A stretch of DNA of 64,000 nt from Pseudisothecium myosuroides (taxonomy: Eukaryota; Streptophyta; Bryopsida; Hypnales; Lembophyllaceae). The stretch's first letter is position 1. Every line of letters begins with the position of its first letter. Location: positions 4,132,501 through 4,196,500 of the forward strand of contig OX637289.1 of NCBI GenBank assembly GCA_951799445.1. The letters are read 5' to 3'. Of this stretch, positions 36,489 to 46,699 are shown in pieces. The position numbers were made by a program, and so were the translations under genes. The notes beneath the pieces were generated by a model. The model saw only the letters and a list, made by a program, of their open reading frames with translations. It had not been told where the DNA came from and did no database searches.

Positions 36489-38162
36489 ATGTCGACCCTG
36501 GACGCCAGCATGACTGACCCTGATGAGCAGTATCATCATTCGGAATCGGAGATGATCACCATCGGCGACTTGGTAGTGTGGCACCAGATGCCCTTCCTCT
36601 CGGTCCGCAGGCTGACTCAACTCAATTGCCCAAGATGGTCAATGTGGGAGCCCTCCAACATCGCACGCATCTCAAAGGCTCGGACGCTGGACGACACCCG
36701 AGACTGGTACTTCCCGATCATTGTCAAGAAGGAGAAACTTGTTACCGAGAAAGCACTTCCTCCGCTCGCAGATCAACCCGAACAATTCGAAGGAGATTTA
36801 TCCTCGCTCCAAGTCAAGGATGTATGGTCGTCATGGTCTGGAATCTGGCACTCGAGCGCACAGCATGCATCGGCAACGGCGCGCCCGCTCCCTCCCATGA
36901 CACATCTCCCGCACGAATGGCTCCACTGCAGCAACCCTCGAGACGACGTTATTGCCAGCGCAGGTGGCTTGCTCCTGATCAAGGGTACGAGTGGCGTTGT
37001 CCCCATTCGCCGCAGCAAGCGTCTGAACCCGGCGCTTGCCGATTCCAGCCCCTCGTCGATCTCGGACACCACGAAGTTGGCGGCGGGAACGTCGAATGGA
37101 CCGAAAAATAATCGCACGCCGCAGTCCTGGAAGCGCCTGCTGGTGTGCAACCCGCTGACGAGAGAATGCAGGGAACTCCCGGCAGCTAATTGTCGACTGC
37201 TCGGATTGCCGTCGTGGGAGTTTGCCTATCAGAATGGCGTGCAAGCGAGCCTGGTGGTCAACGAAGAGGCCAACTGTTACCAAGTGATTCTCACTCTGGT
37301 CGACTTTGTGGCCGTTTACACGTCCATCACCAACAGTTGGATTTGTTTGCGATTTCCGCAAGAGCGTCCATGGGGGCGACGTATTCCATCGAGAACTATG
37401 TTCGCATTATTTGTTAAATGGGAGTACATTTGTGCAAGTGCACAGGTGGATGGGCGTCTCTACTTCGCAGACGTACGATCCACATTCGCCCGCTCCGATG
37501 CAAGTTTGGAGCCCAGCCAGAAAGCCATTAACGCGGGTAATCTGCGGCTCTTCGAAGTCAACGCAGAAGCAGGGAAATGGGAAGTTGTCCAGCAGTACAC
37601 TCTGCGGAAGTTCCATATCCCATCCCTCAAGTTCCCTGCCGAGGAGTTTTTCTTTGACATGGGTATAATACCGTATGTCGAGATCTTGGAATGTATGGGA
37701 GGCTTGTACGCGATCCTTCCTGCAAAGCTTCACGACGCCTGGCTCATCGGAGAGGAGCAGCCCCGCGGCTGGAAGTCGGAGTCTCTCAATAGTGTGGACG
37801 AGTTTGGGGGAATACTAGTTTCCATGCCCCTTTGTTTTTATATCATGCAACTACAGGGACACGGAGTGGACTGTGGAGTCCTGCGGATCCAGGTTCCTCT
37901 CAACCGACTTGATTATCCGTCTCGTATTCAGACTTTGATGTCTATTGCCAGCCAGGAACGGTGGTTCTTTCGCAACTGGTTCAGCTGTGAGGCGCGAGGC
38001 AGCGTGATCTGGGTGGCGTGCCAAGACTATGTGCTGTCGTTCGATGTGGTGTCGCGGGAGTCGAAGACGCAGATCACATCTCTGGACGACGGCACTATTA
38101 CTCCATTCGGGGAGGAGAAATTGAGATTCTCTTACAGACCGAGCTTGCATATGAAACCATAA
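36489..38162 (+). CDS. F-box/kelch-like plant protein (557 aa), single coding exon
   Basis: An uninterrupted 557-codon frame with much higher GC than its surroundings. Residues about 25-55 (IGDLVVWHQMPFLSVRRLTQ) look like a degenerate F-box, with the expected hydrophobic pattern but a weak core. LLVCNPLTRECRELP (about 217-231) is the classic 'NPxTRExRxLP' phrase of the F-box-associated beta-propeller, followed by 'VYTSITNSW' (about 278-286), 'GRLYFAD' and 'GGLYAIL' blade-like phrases. Such proteins usually serve as substrate receptors of SCF ubiquitin ligases; here that role is inferred, and without a strong F-box the link to SKP1 is uncertain. ATG at 36489 is the first after the inferred leader intron. 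Overlapping frames on both strands are shadows caused by the GC-rich codon use. Confidence 0.82.
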   Translation: MSTLDASMTDPDEQYHHSESEMITIGDLVVWHQMPFLSVRRLTQLNCPRWSMWEPSNIARISKARTLDDTRDWYFPIIVKKEKLVTEKALPPLADQPEQFEGDLSSLQVKDVWSSWSGIWHSSAQHASATARPLPPMTHLPHEWLHCSNPRDDVIASAGGLLLIKGTSGVVPIRRSKRLNPALADSSPSSISDTTKLAAGTSNGPKNNRTPQSWKRLLVCNPLTRECRELPAANCRLLGLPSWEFAYQNGVQASLVVNEEANCYQVILTLVDFVAVYTSITNSWICLRFPQERPWGRRIPSRTMFALFVKWEYICASAQVDGRLYFADVRSTFARSDASLEPSQKAINAGNLRLFEVNAEAGKWEVVQQYTLRKFHIPSLKFPAEEFFFDMGIIPYVEILECMGGLYAILPAKLHDAWLIGEEQPRGWKSESLNSVDEFGGILVSMPLCFYIMQLQGHGVDCGVLRIQVPLNRLDYPSRIQTLMSIASQERWFFRNWFSCEARGSVIWVACQDYVLSFDVVSRESKTQITSLDDGTITPFGEEKLRFSYRPSLHMKP

Positions 38163-39629
38163 AGCCATGGTGGATCATTGACTATATATCGATTATGGTC
38201 TGACTGGTATAATCGACTGGGACAATTATATTGTTAGTATTGGAACTGCACGTCCACTTACGATTTGTACTGTAGTTGCAGGTCTGAAACTTGTTACTGC
38301 AGTTGAAGTTTGCATTGTGTGCTTAGATTTGCTGCAACATTAGATTTGATGTTTACGTGTGTTGAATCCCATTTGACCATGGTTCACCTACAAAGTGGAC
38401 TCATTGAACATTTGAAATGGATGCATTATTCAATGAATTCTCTGGGCACGCAATTACTTGTGGGACTTGATTAATTGGTTTGTGTAATAGAACTTCACAT
38501 GATTAGGATTATTTGGAGCCATGGTTTGATCGCGAGGTAGGGAAGCAACATGAGAATCTCTCAATCACAGACAAGGGATTCAGTGTGAGACTATGAGAAT
38601 GACTGAGTGGCTATGAATTTGCACGGTATTAGACCCATGTAGAGGGCACACATCGATCATGTACCAAGCTTGAAGTACCAAGTGTGAAATTTGTACTAGA
38701 TCTGAGTGAAAGTATTCGATGGTGTTAAATTATTTAATTAGTCCCATTTGCATCTAGTTGACTTAATATTACTATCAATATATAGATTGATGTTCAATGA
38801 TGGTTTTAAGTTTTTCTTAAACATTTATGAAGAAATGAATCAATATTATTTTCATGCACTTGGGTTGAATTATAGCTTCAAGGTTTTGTTGGCCAGGTTT
38901 ATAATTATACCAAGCATTGGACCATTAGTGTAACCCGTAGTAAAAGAATCTTTGTCACTGTGTTCCCTTAAGAGACAAATAAAATTTCAACCACTCTTCT
39001 ATGATGAAAAGCTTAATCACCTAAAGGTTGGAGACTATTTTTCACCAAAAAAGCTCTAAAATTGTCAATTTGGTGTGATGATTAATGCTGGAAAAAAAAC
39101 TATATTCTTTGCATATTCAACAATAGGATCTTGTATTAGACTAGTATTAGACGTGTATGAGTTCATGAGAATGTGAGGAAAAAATTTCAAAAACTTTGAT
39201 CAAGTAGATTATAAGATATTACGTAGTATAATATAATTAGGTATTCAAAGTAAATAAAAAAAACATAAATTTTTTGTTGTACGATGTTTTTGGACACTAA
39301 GATAAGTACACCTAAAATTGCACAAATAAGTAATTCAACATGGTTCCTATTCTTATGTTGAAAAACTTTTTGTGGAGATTTTGGATGGATTACTATTAAA
39401 ATTTATTTTTGAGACACTATATGAATGAACTACAAATTTTCAAAGTATTGAAAATAAATATTTCTAAAACCAATCATAGACTCTTATAAATAGGAGTACA
39501 TTTTAGGCAAGAATCTAAAGTACTTGGTAACTTTCTTGGATGGTTTTAGGAAGGAGTTAAAATTACATATAGTGGTTATCTTAACTTTCCAAAAGGATTC
39601 AAAAGATCAAATGTTTTGGGATGGATGGA
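38163..39629. other. 3' flank of F-box-like gene and AT-rich spacer
   Basis: The first few hundred bases probably hold the 3' untranslated region; no convincing polyadenylation site can be fixed. From about 38,950 the sequence becomes A/T-rich. Bases 38950-39250 show degenerate similarity to the TTAA element interior ('CTAAAGG', 'TTTTCACCAAAAAAGCTCTAAAATTG'), suggesting an old truncated relative. Confidence 0.4.
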
Positions 39630-39637
39630 ATATTAAA

Positions 39638-40152
39638 CCTAGGTGTACTACTCTTGTGTCATAGTTACATAGAGGTTGTCAATATTAAAACAACTTAGAC
39701 AGCTTTTGTAAAAATTATATCAAATTAAAAAGACCAAAAAATTAGTTGAAGACCAAATTAAATAAAATGAAATGTTGAAAATGTTGGTTTGCATATTTAT
39801 TATAAAAAAATTCAATAGATATGAAGAATTGAAACCATATGCATAATTTTCAAAAAACCATATAAGAAGTTTCCTCCAATTAAAATTAAATTTTTATTAA
39901 AAAAATCCAAAAGTTAGATAGCTTGTCTTGCAATACATATATAAAAAAAACTCATATGATAGTAGGTTTTTAATACTATTATTATCCTCAAAGAATATTC
40001 ATTTCATATATATAATTATATTTTGGGATTCCTTGTTAAAAGGACTACAAGATTTTTCTACATTAAAACAAATTAAACCCCTTGAGATTGGACTAAAATG
40101 CATTATAAGTGATTATATCAAGGCCATATGATACGGGAGTTGTATACCTAGG
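39638..40152 (-). mobile_element. hAT-like non-autonomous element, copy 2, with perfect 8-bp TSD
   Basis: 515 bp, opposite orientation to copy 1. Ends CCTAGGTGTACTACTC and, inverted, CCTAGGTATACAACTC. The octamer ATATTAAA flanks it at 39630-39637 and 40153-40160. The interior shares 'TTCCTTGTTAAAAGGACTAC' and the 'AATGCATTATAAGTG' landmark with copy 1. Foldback element 2 starts 30 bases beyond its right border. Confidence 0.85.
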
Positions 40153-40182
40153 ATATTAAATTACCTGTTTGTATATTCTATT

Positions 40183-41252
40183 GGATCATTACAAGAAAGA
40201 CCAACCGTTTTTGTAGCATTTTGCAAAACTGGCTTTTATTTAATGCTATAACTTTTGAATTATGAACCCAATGCCAAAAAAAATAAAAATAAATAGAATT
40301 TTTGATTGTAATTTGTATCTCTTATTTTTTTTAAATTTTAAAAAATAATTTTATATTTAAAAGCCAATTTTGTTAACTTGTTACACTTTCAGCTTTAGGG
40401 ATTTTAATACTACTGAGCAGTTTAATTTAATGATTTTTAGCTAAAATTTCTATGGTATACTTCTATACTAGGAAAACATGTTTCCACCAAAGGGAATTTA
40501 AAAATACATTATTTTATGCCCTCTACATTCGTGCAAATAGGCCTTTCTTGTGCGTGCATTTCTAAACATGAGAGATAGTTTTGACCTAATTTTTTGGTCA
40601 AATTTCATCACCAAGAAGTCCTTCCAAATGGACAATTTTCATTTTTTCATAAAATTATTTTTCCTATTTTCTACAAATTAAAACATCCAAGGGTGCTTTT
40701 TCTGGGACAGAATTCTATGTGTCCAAGAATATATTCTAGAAAATACACCCTTGTTTTAAATTGTAAAAAATAGGAATTCAAAAATAATTTTCAAAAAAAC
40801 TAAAAATTGGAAGGACTTTGGTGATGAGATTTGACCAAAACAATTAGGTCAAAACCATCTCTAATGATTAGAAGTGCATGTACAAGAAAGGCCTATTTGC
40901 ATGAATGTGGATGGCATAAAATAATGTATTTTTAGATTTCCTTTGGTATAAACATGTCTACCTAATATAGAAGTATAATATAGAAATTTTAGCTAAAAAT
41001 CATTAAATCAAACTGCTCAATAGTATTAAAAATCCCTAAAGCCAAAAGTGTGACAAGTTAACAAAATTGGCTTTTAAATGTAAAATGACTTTTTAAAAAA
41101 TTATGAAAAATAAGAGATACAATTACAATCAAAACTCAGGCCTATTTTTATATTTTTTTGGCATTGGGTTCATAATTCAAAAGTTATAGCATTAAACAAA
41201 AGCCAATTTTGCAAATTGCTACAAAAATGGTAGGTCTTTCTTGCAATGATCC
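40183..41252. mobile_element. Foldback element 2, probable 9-bp TSD
   Basis: 1.07 kb palindrome of the same family as 22845-23924. Ends GGATCATTACAAGAAAGACC and, inverted, GGATCATTGCAAGAAAGACC. Arms pair throughout (for example 'AATTCAAAAGTTATAGCATT' near 41175 with its complement near 40250). Flanks read TATTCTATT on the left and TATTTTATT on the right, a 9-bp duplication with one mismatch, which is the length left by Mutator-like elements. No transposase frame. Confidence 0.8.
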
Positions 41253-41269
41253 TATTTTATTGTTTGTAT

Positions 41270-42360
41270 ATACTACTCTAGACAACTTGGATTTCAATCC
41301 CCCTGACTCCATGGAAAGAAGGAATAATCCCAACTTGAATATCCTTGAGGGTTGTAAGAAATACTCACCGCCTTTTACATGATGGCTCATAGCGCTACTT
41401 AGACAACTTGGATTTCAATCCCCTTGACCCCTTAGAAATAAGGAATAGTTTCAACTTGGATATCCTTGAGGGTTGTAAGATTATCATGAAGTTGAAGTGG
41501 ATGGACCTTCATAATAGATGTTGCACTAGGGGACCACCTACATGCAAGGGAAAGAGGAAGGCCAGGATATTCAGTGCCTTTTATATGGCTCATAACAGTA
41601 CTGTAAACAACTTGGATTTCAATCCCCTTGATTCCACCAAAAGAAGGAATAATCCCAATTTGGATATCCTTGAAGGTTGTAAGATAAATATGAAGCTGAG
41701 GTGGATGGGCCTTCATAATAGATGTTGGAAGTGCTGGAGGACCACCTACATGTAAGGAAAGGCAAAGGGACCCTACAAATGGTTAAGATCATGGTGATGT
41801 TTTGCTTTCAACAAGAATACAAGAAAAGCTTGGTCACGCTTGGACATGCTCAGTCTGTCAATTTTTAAGCCCTCTTGGTTACTTTGAAAGAATCTGTATT
41901 TGGATGTTTTGGATGTAAAGTTAAAATCAAATCCTTCTATGCGATATATCCATTTCATGATTGACAAGGGATACAACTCCATATGCCAAGGAAGGCAAAG
42001 GCACCTCGTAAAGCTTAAGATGCTTTGATGTTGCTATTTCAACAAAAAAACAAAAGAAATTGACTGCCATCAAATCAATAATAGTATGGTCAACCCTGGA
42101 CATTCAATTCTAGTGAATTTTGAATTCTTTTTGGTTACTTAGACATATAATCCCTTCTTGAATTCCTTTGAGGATTTAAAACTAAAACTAATTGCATTTG
42201 TGCCATCCATTTCATGATTGACTTAGGGGGATGGCTTGCATATGCCAAAAGAAAAAAGGTCCCCTGTAAATAGTCATAATTGTTGTAATGTCACTCTCCC
42301 AACAAATTAACAAATATAATTAGTTGCCAACATCAACTACATATCAATAAAAGCTAGGTT
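41270..42360. repeat. Short dispersed repeat block ('ACAACTTGGATTTCAATCCC')
   Basis: The phrase ACAACTTGGATTTCAATCCC occurs three times at about 41281, 41403 and 41608, each followed by an 'AGGAATAATCCCAACTTG' phrase and a 'CTTGAGGGTTGTAAGA' phrase. Further right, 'CAAGGAAAGGCAAAGG' and 'CAACATCAACTACATATCAATAAA' (about 42331) complete the unit. The whole order recurs, partly inverted, at 61535-62985. Apparent open frames here are products of this repeat. Confidence 0.6.
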
Positions 42361-42364
42361 TGAG

Positions 42365-42912
42365 CCCCAAATATACAACTCTTGTGTTATATAGCCCTGA
42401 TTATAATCACTTATAATGCATTTTAGTTCAACCATCTCATATAATTTGTTTTAATGTAGAAAATTCTTGTAGCCCTTTTAACAAGGAATACAAAAATATA
42501 CTTATATACATGAAATGCATATTCTTGAAGACATAAATAGTGTTAAAAATATAATTAAATGAATTTGTTTAATATACGTATCATAGAAAAAGCTACCCAA
42601 CTTTCGGGACTTTTTAATAAATAATTTTTTTTAAATTATAAATAAAACACTCTAAATGAATTTTAATTTTACTTGGAAAGAACTTCTTGTATGGTTTTTT
42701 TAAAATTATGCATATGGTTTCAATTCTTCATATATATATTGATTTTTTTAATAAATATGCAACCCAATATTTTCTACATTTTTTTTTAATTTAATTTGGT
42801 CTTCACTTCACTTTTGGGTCTTTTTAATTTGATATAATTTTTACAAAAGCCGTTCTCTAAGCCTTTTCAATGCCAATGACTCTTGTATATTATACAAGAG
42901 TTGTATACCCAA
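42365..42912 (+). mobile_element. hAT-like element, copy 3 (degenerate ends)
   Basis: Same interior as copies 1 and 2 ('CACTTATAATGCATTTTAG', 'TAATGTAGAAAATTCTTGTA', 'CTTTTAACAAGGAAT'). Ends have decayed: left CCCAAATATACAACTC, right inverted CTTGGGTATACAACTC. No target duplication remains visible, which suggests an older insertion. Confidence 0.65.
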
Positions 42913-44441
42913 GCCAATTGGAAATTAGTATTGCAACTTGACATTAAGGTAGGAGGCTCTAAAATTGCACCGACATTAAGAACTTCCCCTATAAATAGCT
43001 GTAAAATGGATATGAGGTGGTTCTTAAATTGATTTCTATGATGATTGAGTGAATCAAGGAAAAAATATTAGTAATTGCAAGAGCCAATCATTCTCTTTGC
43101 TTTCCTCATCTTTCTTTAGAAGTTACAGGTGTGGTTAATGGAAGACCTAGGTTCATAAATAGGTGCCTATGACACAACTTATTTGAAAATTCATAAGTAA
43201 TTCAATAATTCTTCAAAAAATATGAACCCCTTGTGTTAGATCCTTCATCTATTTTCTTTCTCTAAAAATTGAGCTAAAATTATTCCCATCCAAAAAATAT
43301 ATGAAAAAGGCATACCAGCCTTTTAATGAGAGGTTTCCGAGCCTCCTAAGTCCTAACTTAGTAAACAACTGAAATTTCAAAGTTCATTCCACATCATGTT
43401 TGGGTGTGTCTATCATTGATAAACCAATGTAGGACAATTTTGTGATTCAATCATTTCCATGCAACTTACGATCAAAGCAGCTCCTCGCTTCAACGTGAAA
43501 ATGAATGTGAAATGGTTTTCATAGAATGAAGTCGCGGGCCAATTGCAATTGTGTCCCCACTTCTTCTCGAGCACTCATAGTGCAATTTACACTTTATTTC
43601 TTGGCAACACCTTATCCAACTTGTTTTACATCATCAAAGATATCATAAAAAAGAATGATTCCTCCATAATTATAGAGTTTGAGTCATTGCGTGAGCTCTT
43701 ACCAACGGGTCTCAAAAGACCTCAACAACAACAACAGTGTGGATGGAGCATTGTAGCGTTCCCCCCAAAATTTGGAAAGTCATAGCGGTGATGTAGTCAC
43801 TACAAGAGAAAGGGGTGTTTTAAGTGAGTTTTTAAGTAGTGTCATAGACACATGATTTTAAGTAATGACCTTTAAAGAGATTTTTAGCAAAATTTGACTT
43901 AAAACACATGTGTCTAGGACTTAAAATTGACAAAATATAATGTGATTTCAAATTATGGCACACAAAAATGAGTTTTAGACATGGCTAACTTAGAAATTAT
44001 TTTTTTTTCAAATCACAACTAATTTTTTCTTCAAATCACAACTAATTTTTTCTTCAAACTTCTATAATTATGTGTTATATGTCACATACTATAAGTTTCG
44101 TAAACCTACTTTGGACTTTGTCCATTGATGCTTACTGTATCGTATGATTGTTTGAATGAAAAAGTTTCAAATCTATATTCAATTTTGTTCATCACTATAG
44201 CTATCTCTTTAGTACTTTTTGTAAGAGTACAAAGAAAAAACTATTAGTAAGTTTTAACCTTAGGTAACCCAATCTATTGATTTCTTGACCGTTTAATAAA
44301 TTTGCCTTCTTCTTTTATCAAGAGTCACAATTGATTAATTTGAGTTGATTAACCTTTCGGAGAAAAACTCATTGGATTTTTTTTAATTTTTAATTTTTAT
44401 TGTTGTTTTTGTCACAAAAGAGGTAGAGTGTCATCCACATT
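42913..44441. other. AT-rich intergenic region, nothing recognised
   Basis: An 80-codon frame at 43543-43785 ends in a short glutamine run (PQQQQQCG) but has no recognisable domain. The tandem-like phrase 'TTTTTTCTTCAAATCACAACTAA' repeats near 44010-44050. Nothing else could be supported. Confidence 0.4.
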
Positions 44442-44445
44442 TTAA

Positions 44446-45376
44446 CCCCTAAAGGCCCAAGGCCTATTTTCTACCAAATAACATTGAAAACTGCTCTTTC
44501 TATAGCAAAGAGTAAAAAAATTTGAAAAATGTTTTTTTTTGCACATGTAATTGTAGGATCTTACACCTAATTGGTACGAGAATGTGTGGAAAAAATTTCA
44601 GAATTTTTGACCGCACAGATTGAAAGATATCTACGGTTAAAGTGGAAAAAACAAGTTTTTCAGCACATTGCGGGACCAGATTTTATGACTTTAAACATTT
44701 TTAACTTAAAATTTTTGCACTACAACGTTTTGAGCTTTAAATCTTTATAGTGGAGAATTGAGTTGAGAGTCTAGGAAAAAAAAAATTCAAAAAAACTTAA
44801 TTATCATTCTTAAAAAAATTGTTAAATAGAAGTAGGTACAAGATAGAAGGAAAATCTAAAATATTCATATATTTTAAATGGAATTAAAATGCACTAATCC
44901 CAATGGTGAGATTGTTCTAGCAAGTAAACTAAACCATTACAAAAAAAAAAATTGAAAAATTACAAAAAATGCATTCCGAAATCAATCCTAGAAGTTATTT
45001 TTTTCAAGAAGATGCTCTAACTGCCCGAAAAACAAGAATGTCCATAACTTCCTCATAACAAATCCAAATGAAATGAATCAAAGCTTTCCAGATAGAAAAA
45101 AATATAATCTATAAGAGAAAAAATATAAAAAAAAGAATTCAAATTTTTGTCCCTTTTTTTTTTGCTGCCTAGGCTGCCCCCTATCCCTTGTTTTCAGCTT
45201 ATTTGGTCATAACTTTTTTTCCCGGGCACCGATTGAGAAAAAAATTATATTCCCACAAAGCTTATCAGTTTTTCTATCTCCAAAAAAAATTTCAAAAAAT
45301 CAGAACACAATTTCAGCCCGTAGGTACCTGCCCGAAAACGCATTTGTCCCCCAAAGGGACAACGGGCTTTTAGGGG
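44446..45376 (+). mobile_element. TTAA-flanked TIR element, copy D
   Basis: 931 bp bounded by TTAA at 44442-44445 and 45377-45380, with ends CCCCTAAAGGCCC and GGGCTTTTAGGGG. The subterminal hairpin reads TTTGTCCCCCAAAGGGACAA, with the loop altered from copy A. Orientation as A. Confidence 0.85.
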
Positions 45377-45389
45377 TTAAATTAGATTG

Positions 45390-45600
45390 TTTATTGTTTG
45401 TTTGTTATGATAATATCTATGGAATTGTGCATCCTCCGGTCGCGTTCTTGGTACCACCGGAAAGCTCTCAACAAGGAAGGGTGCACGAGCTTTGTTTGAA
45501 TCTATAGTGTGAAAGATATTGATTTTCAAAGTTTTTATAAATTAGAAAATTAGAAAATTACTTTACTTTTATTTTGGGTGTTTGCATTAAACAGAAGAGA
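45390..45600 (+). repeat. Degenerate copy of the GTTTG-microsatellite repeat
   Basis: Begins with GTTTGTTTGTTATG and contains 'TCTTGGTACCACCGGAAAGC' and 'AAGGGTGCACGAGCTT', the same phrases as at 26335-27025. It starts about ten bases after the TTAA that closes copy D. Confidence 0.55.
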
Positions 45601-45739
45601 GACATTGTCGTAAAAATGGTCCCCCCAATTTGTACGTCTCGTACAGTACCTACCCCCACTTTTAATACACAATTTTTAATTTATAAATGTTTTTATAAAT
45701 AGCAATGCGCCATCCAAACCTGAGTCAGCGACATCGAAC

Positions 45740-45780
45740 CCGTCCACGTGGTGCCAATTGCGCCAATTCGGAGACACGTG
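45740..45780 (+). promoter_or_regulatory. Two G-box-like CACGTG motifs
   Basis: CCACGTGG at about 45744-45751 and ACACGTGT at about 45773-45780, at the start of a GC-richer stretch that precedes the short frame at 46303. Two palindromic CACGTG cores within 40 bases suggest a promoter bound by bZIP or bHLH factors. Inference from motif only. Confidence 0.4.
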
Positions 45781-46302
45781 TACCCGCCCTTCCCGCGCAT
45801 ATGGCCGAGCATACCGGCAATCCCACATCGACACTCCCTTTATGGCTTGATCCCATTGCATTGAAAATCTTCCGTAGCTGTTTCCAAGAATGGCCATGGT
45901 CAATCCACTCTATATCCGAGCTGACCGCATTGAATTGAATTGAATTTCGCAGCTTGAGGCTCTCATTTGCGCCTCTTGCTCGGTCTGATGCTCTGTTTTG
46001 AATTCGGATTGAAGAGTGCATTGGATTTGTGCTTCGTAGGTGTGACATTTCAGCTTCTTTGATCTTCCGTGAAACTCTCGATCTTGGCTCGGCGTGGGTT
46101 TTGTGAGAAAGTTTCATTTCGGCTTGGTTTGAGTGATGGGTATTGAAGCATTCAATGTGATTCTTGAGGCTGTGAGTAGTGCTTTTTCAGTTCAGGAATA
46201 CTGTATTAAGCAGTGCTGGTTGTGTTCTTGATCGTCCGACCGAATTTTCGTGGAGAATACTCTGTTTTTCTTGTTGGATTTTGGCTGTTCTTGAAGAAGG
46301 AG

Positions 46303-46683
46303 ATGACCAGGATACGAGCGGCAGGGATGGTGGCAGTGACGACTGCAATGGCGGTGACTGGAGCCTCTCTTGCTTATGTCTACTTCACGAGAGCCCCTGA
46401 GCCCGCGCCTCATCCACCACCTCAGGCATTGTCGGATCCTCGCCATTTCTCTCCTCCGCCCAACTAGCCAGTATCTTCCAAGCTTCCCGTCATTCCTGAC
46501 TCTCACTTCGACGACCTTGGGGGGTAGAGGACGCCTATGACTGCGACTATGGACCTCTTTGGGAGTGCATTGTCAACGGCAATGGAGGATGTGAGGTTTT
46601 GGAGGAGGATTTGCGAAACTGGCTGGAGAAGAGCAGGAAGTCGAGGAGGTCTTGACGAGTCCTTGCATGAGTTTTTCCTTCAG
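46303..46683 (+). pseudogene. Unrecognised first exon with two in-frame TAG codons
   Basis: ATG at 46303 opens MTRIRAAGMVAVTTAMAVTG followed by ASLAYVYFTRAP, a hydrophobic, possibly membrane-spanning N-terminus, then a Pro/His-rich stretch ending at TAG 46465-46467. The same frame continues past it (PVSSKLPVIPDSHFDDLGG), meets a second TAG near 46525, and continues (DLFGSALSTAMEDVRFWRR, then HEFFLQ) to a good donor CAG|GTATG at 46684. Composition stays gene-like throughout. It is either a gene broken by two point mutations, or a 55-residue membrane protein followed by untranslated sequence. No family is recognised. Confidence 0.4.
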
Positions 46684-46699
46684 GTATGTTCAGTCTGCA

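Noticed and set aside
36578..38203. Several overlapping reading frames on both strands of the F-box-like gene
   Set aside because: They arise from the high GC of the 557-codon frame; none has domain resemblance, and only the long frame keeps the NPLTRECRELP and blade-like phrases.
41408..41755. 115-codon frame at 41.4-41.8 kb as a protein gene
   Set aside because: It is generated by the repeated ACAACTTGGATTTCAATCCC unit, which also produces similar frames on the opposite strand.
45676..46117. Minus-strand 130- and 75-codon frames over the putative promoter at 45.7-46.1 kb
   Set aside because: Compositional shadows of a GC-richer stretch with plus-strand G-boxes; no recognisable domain.
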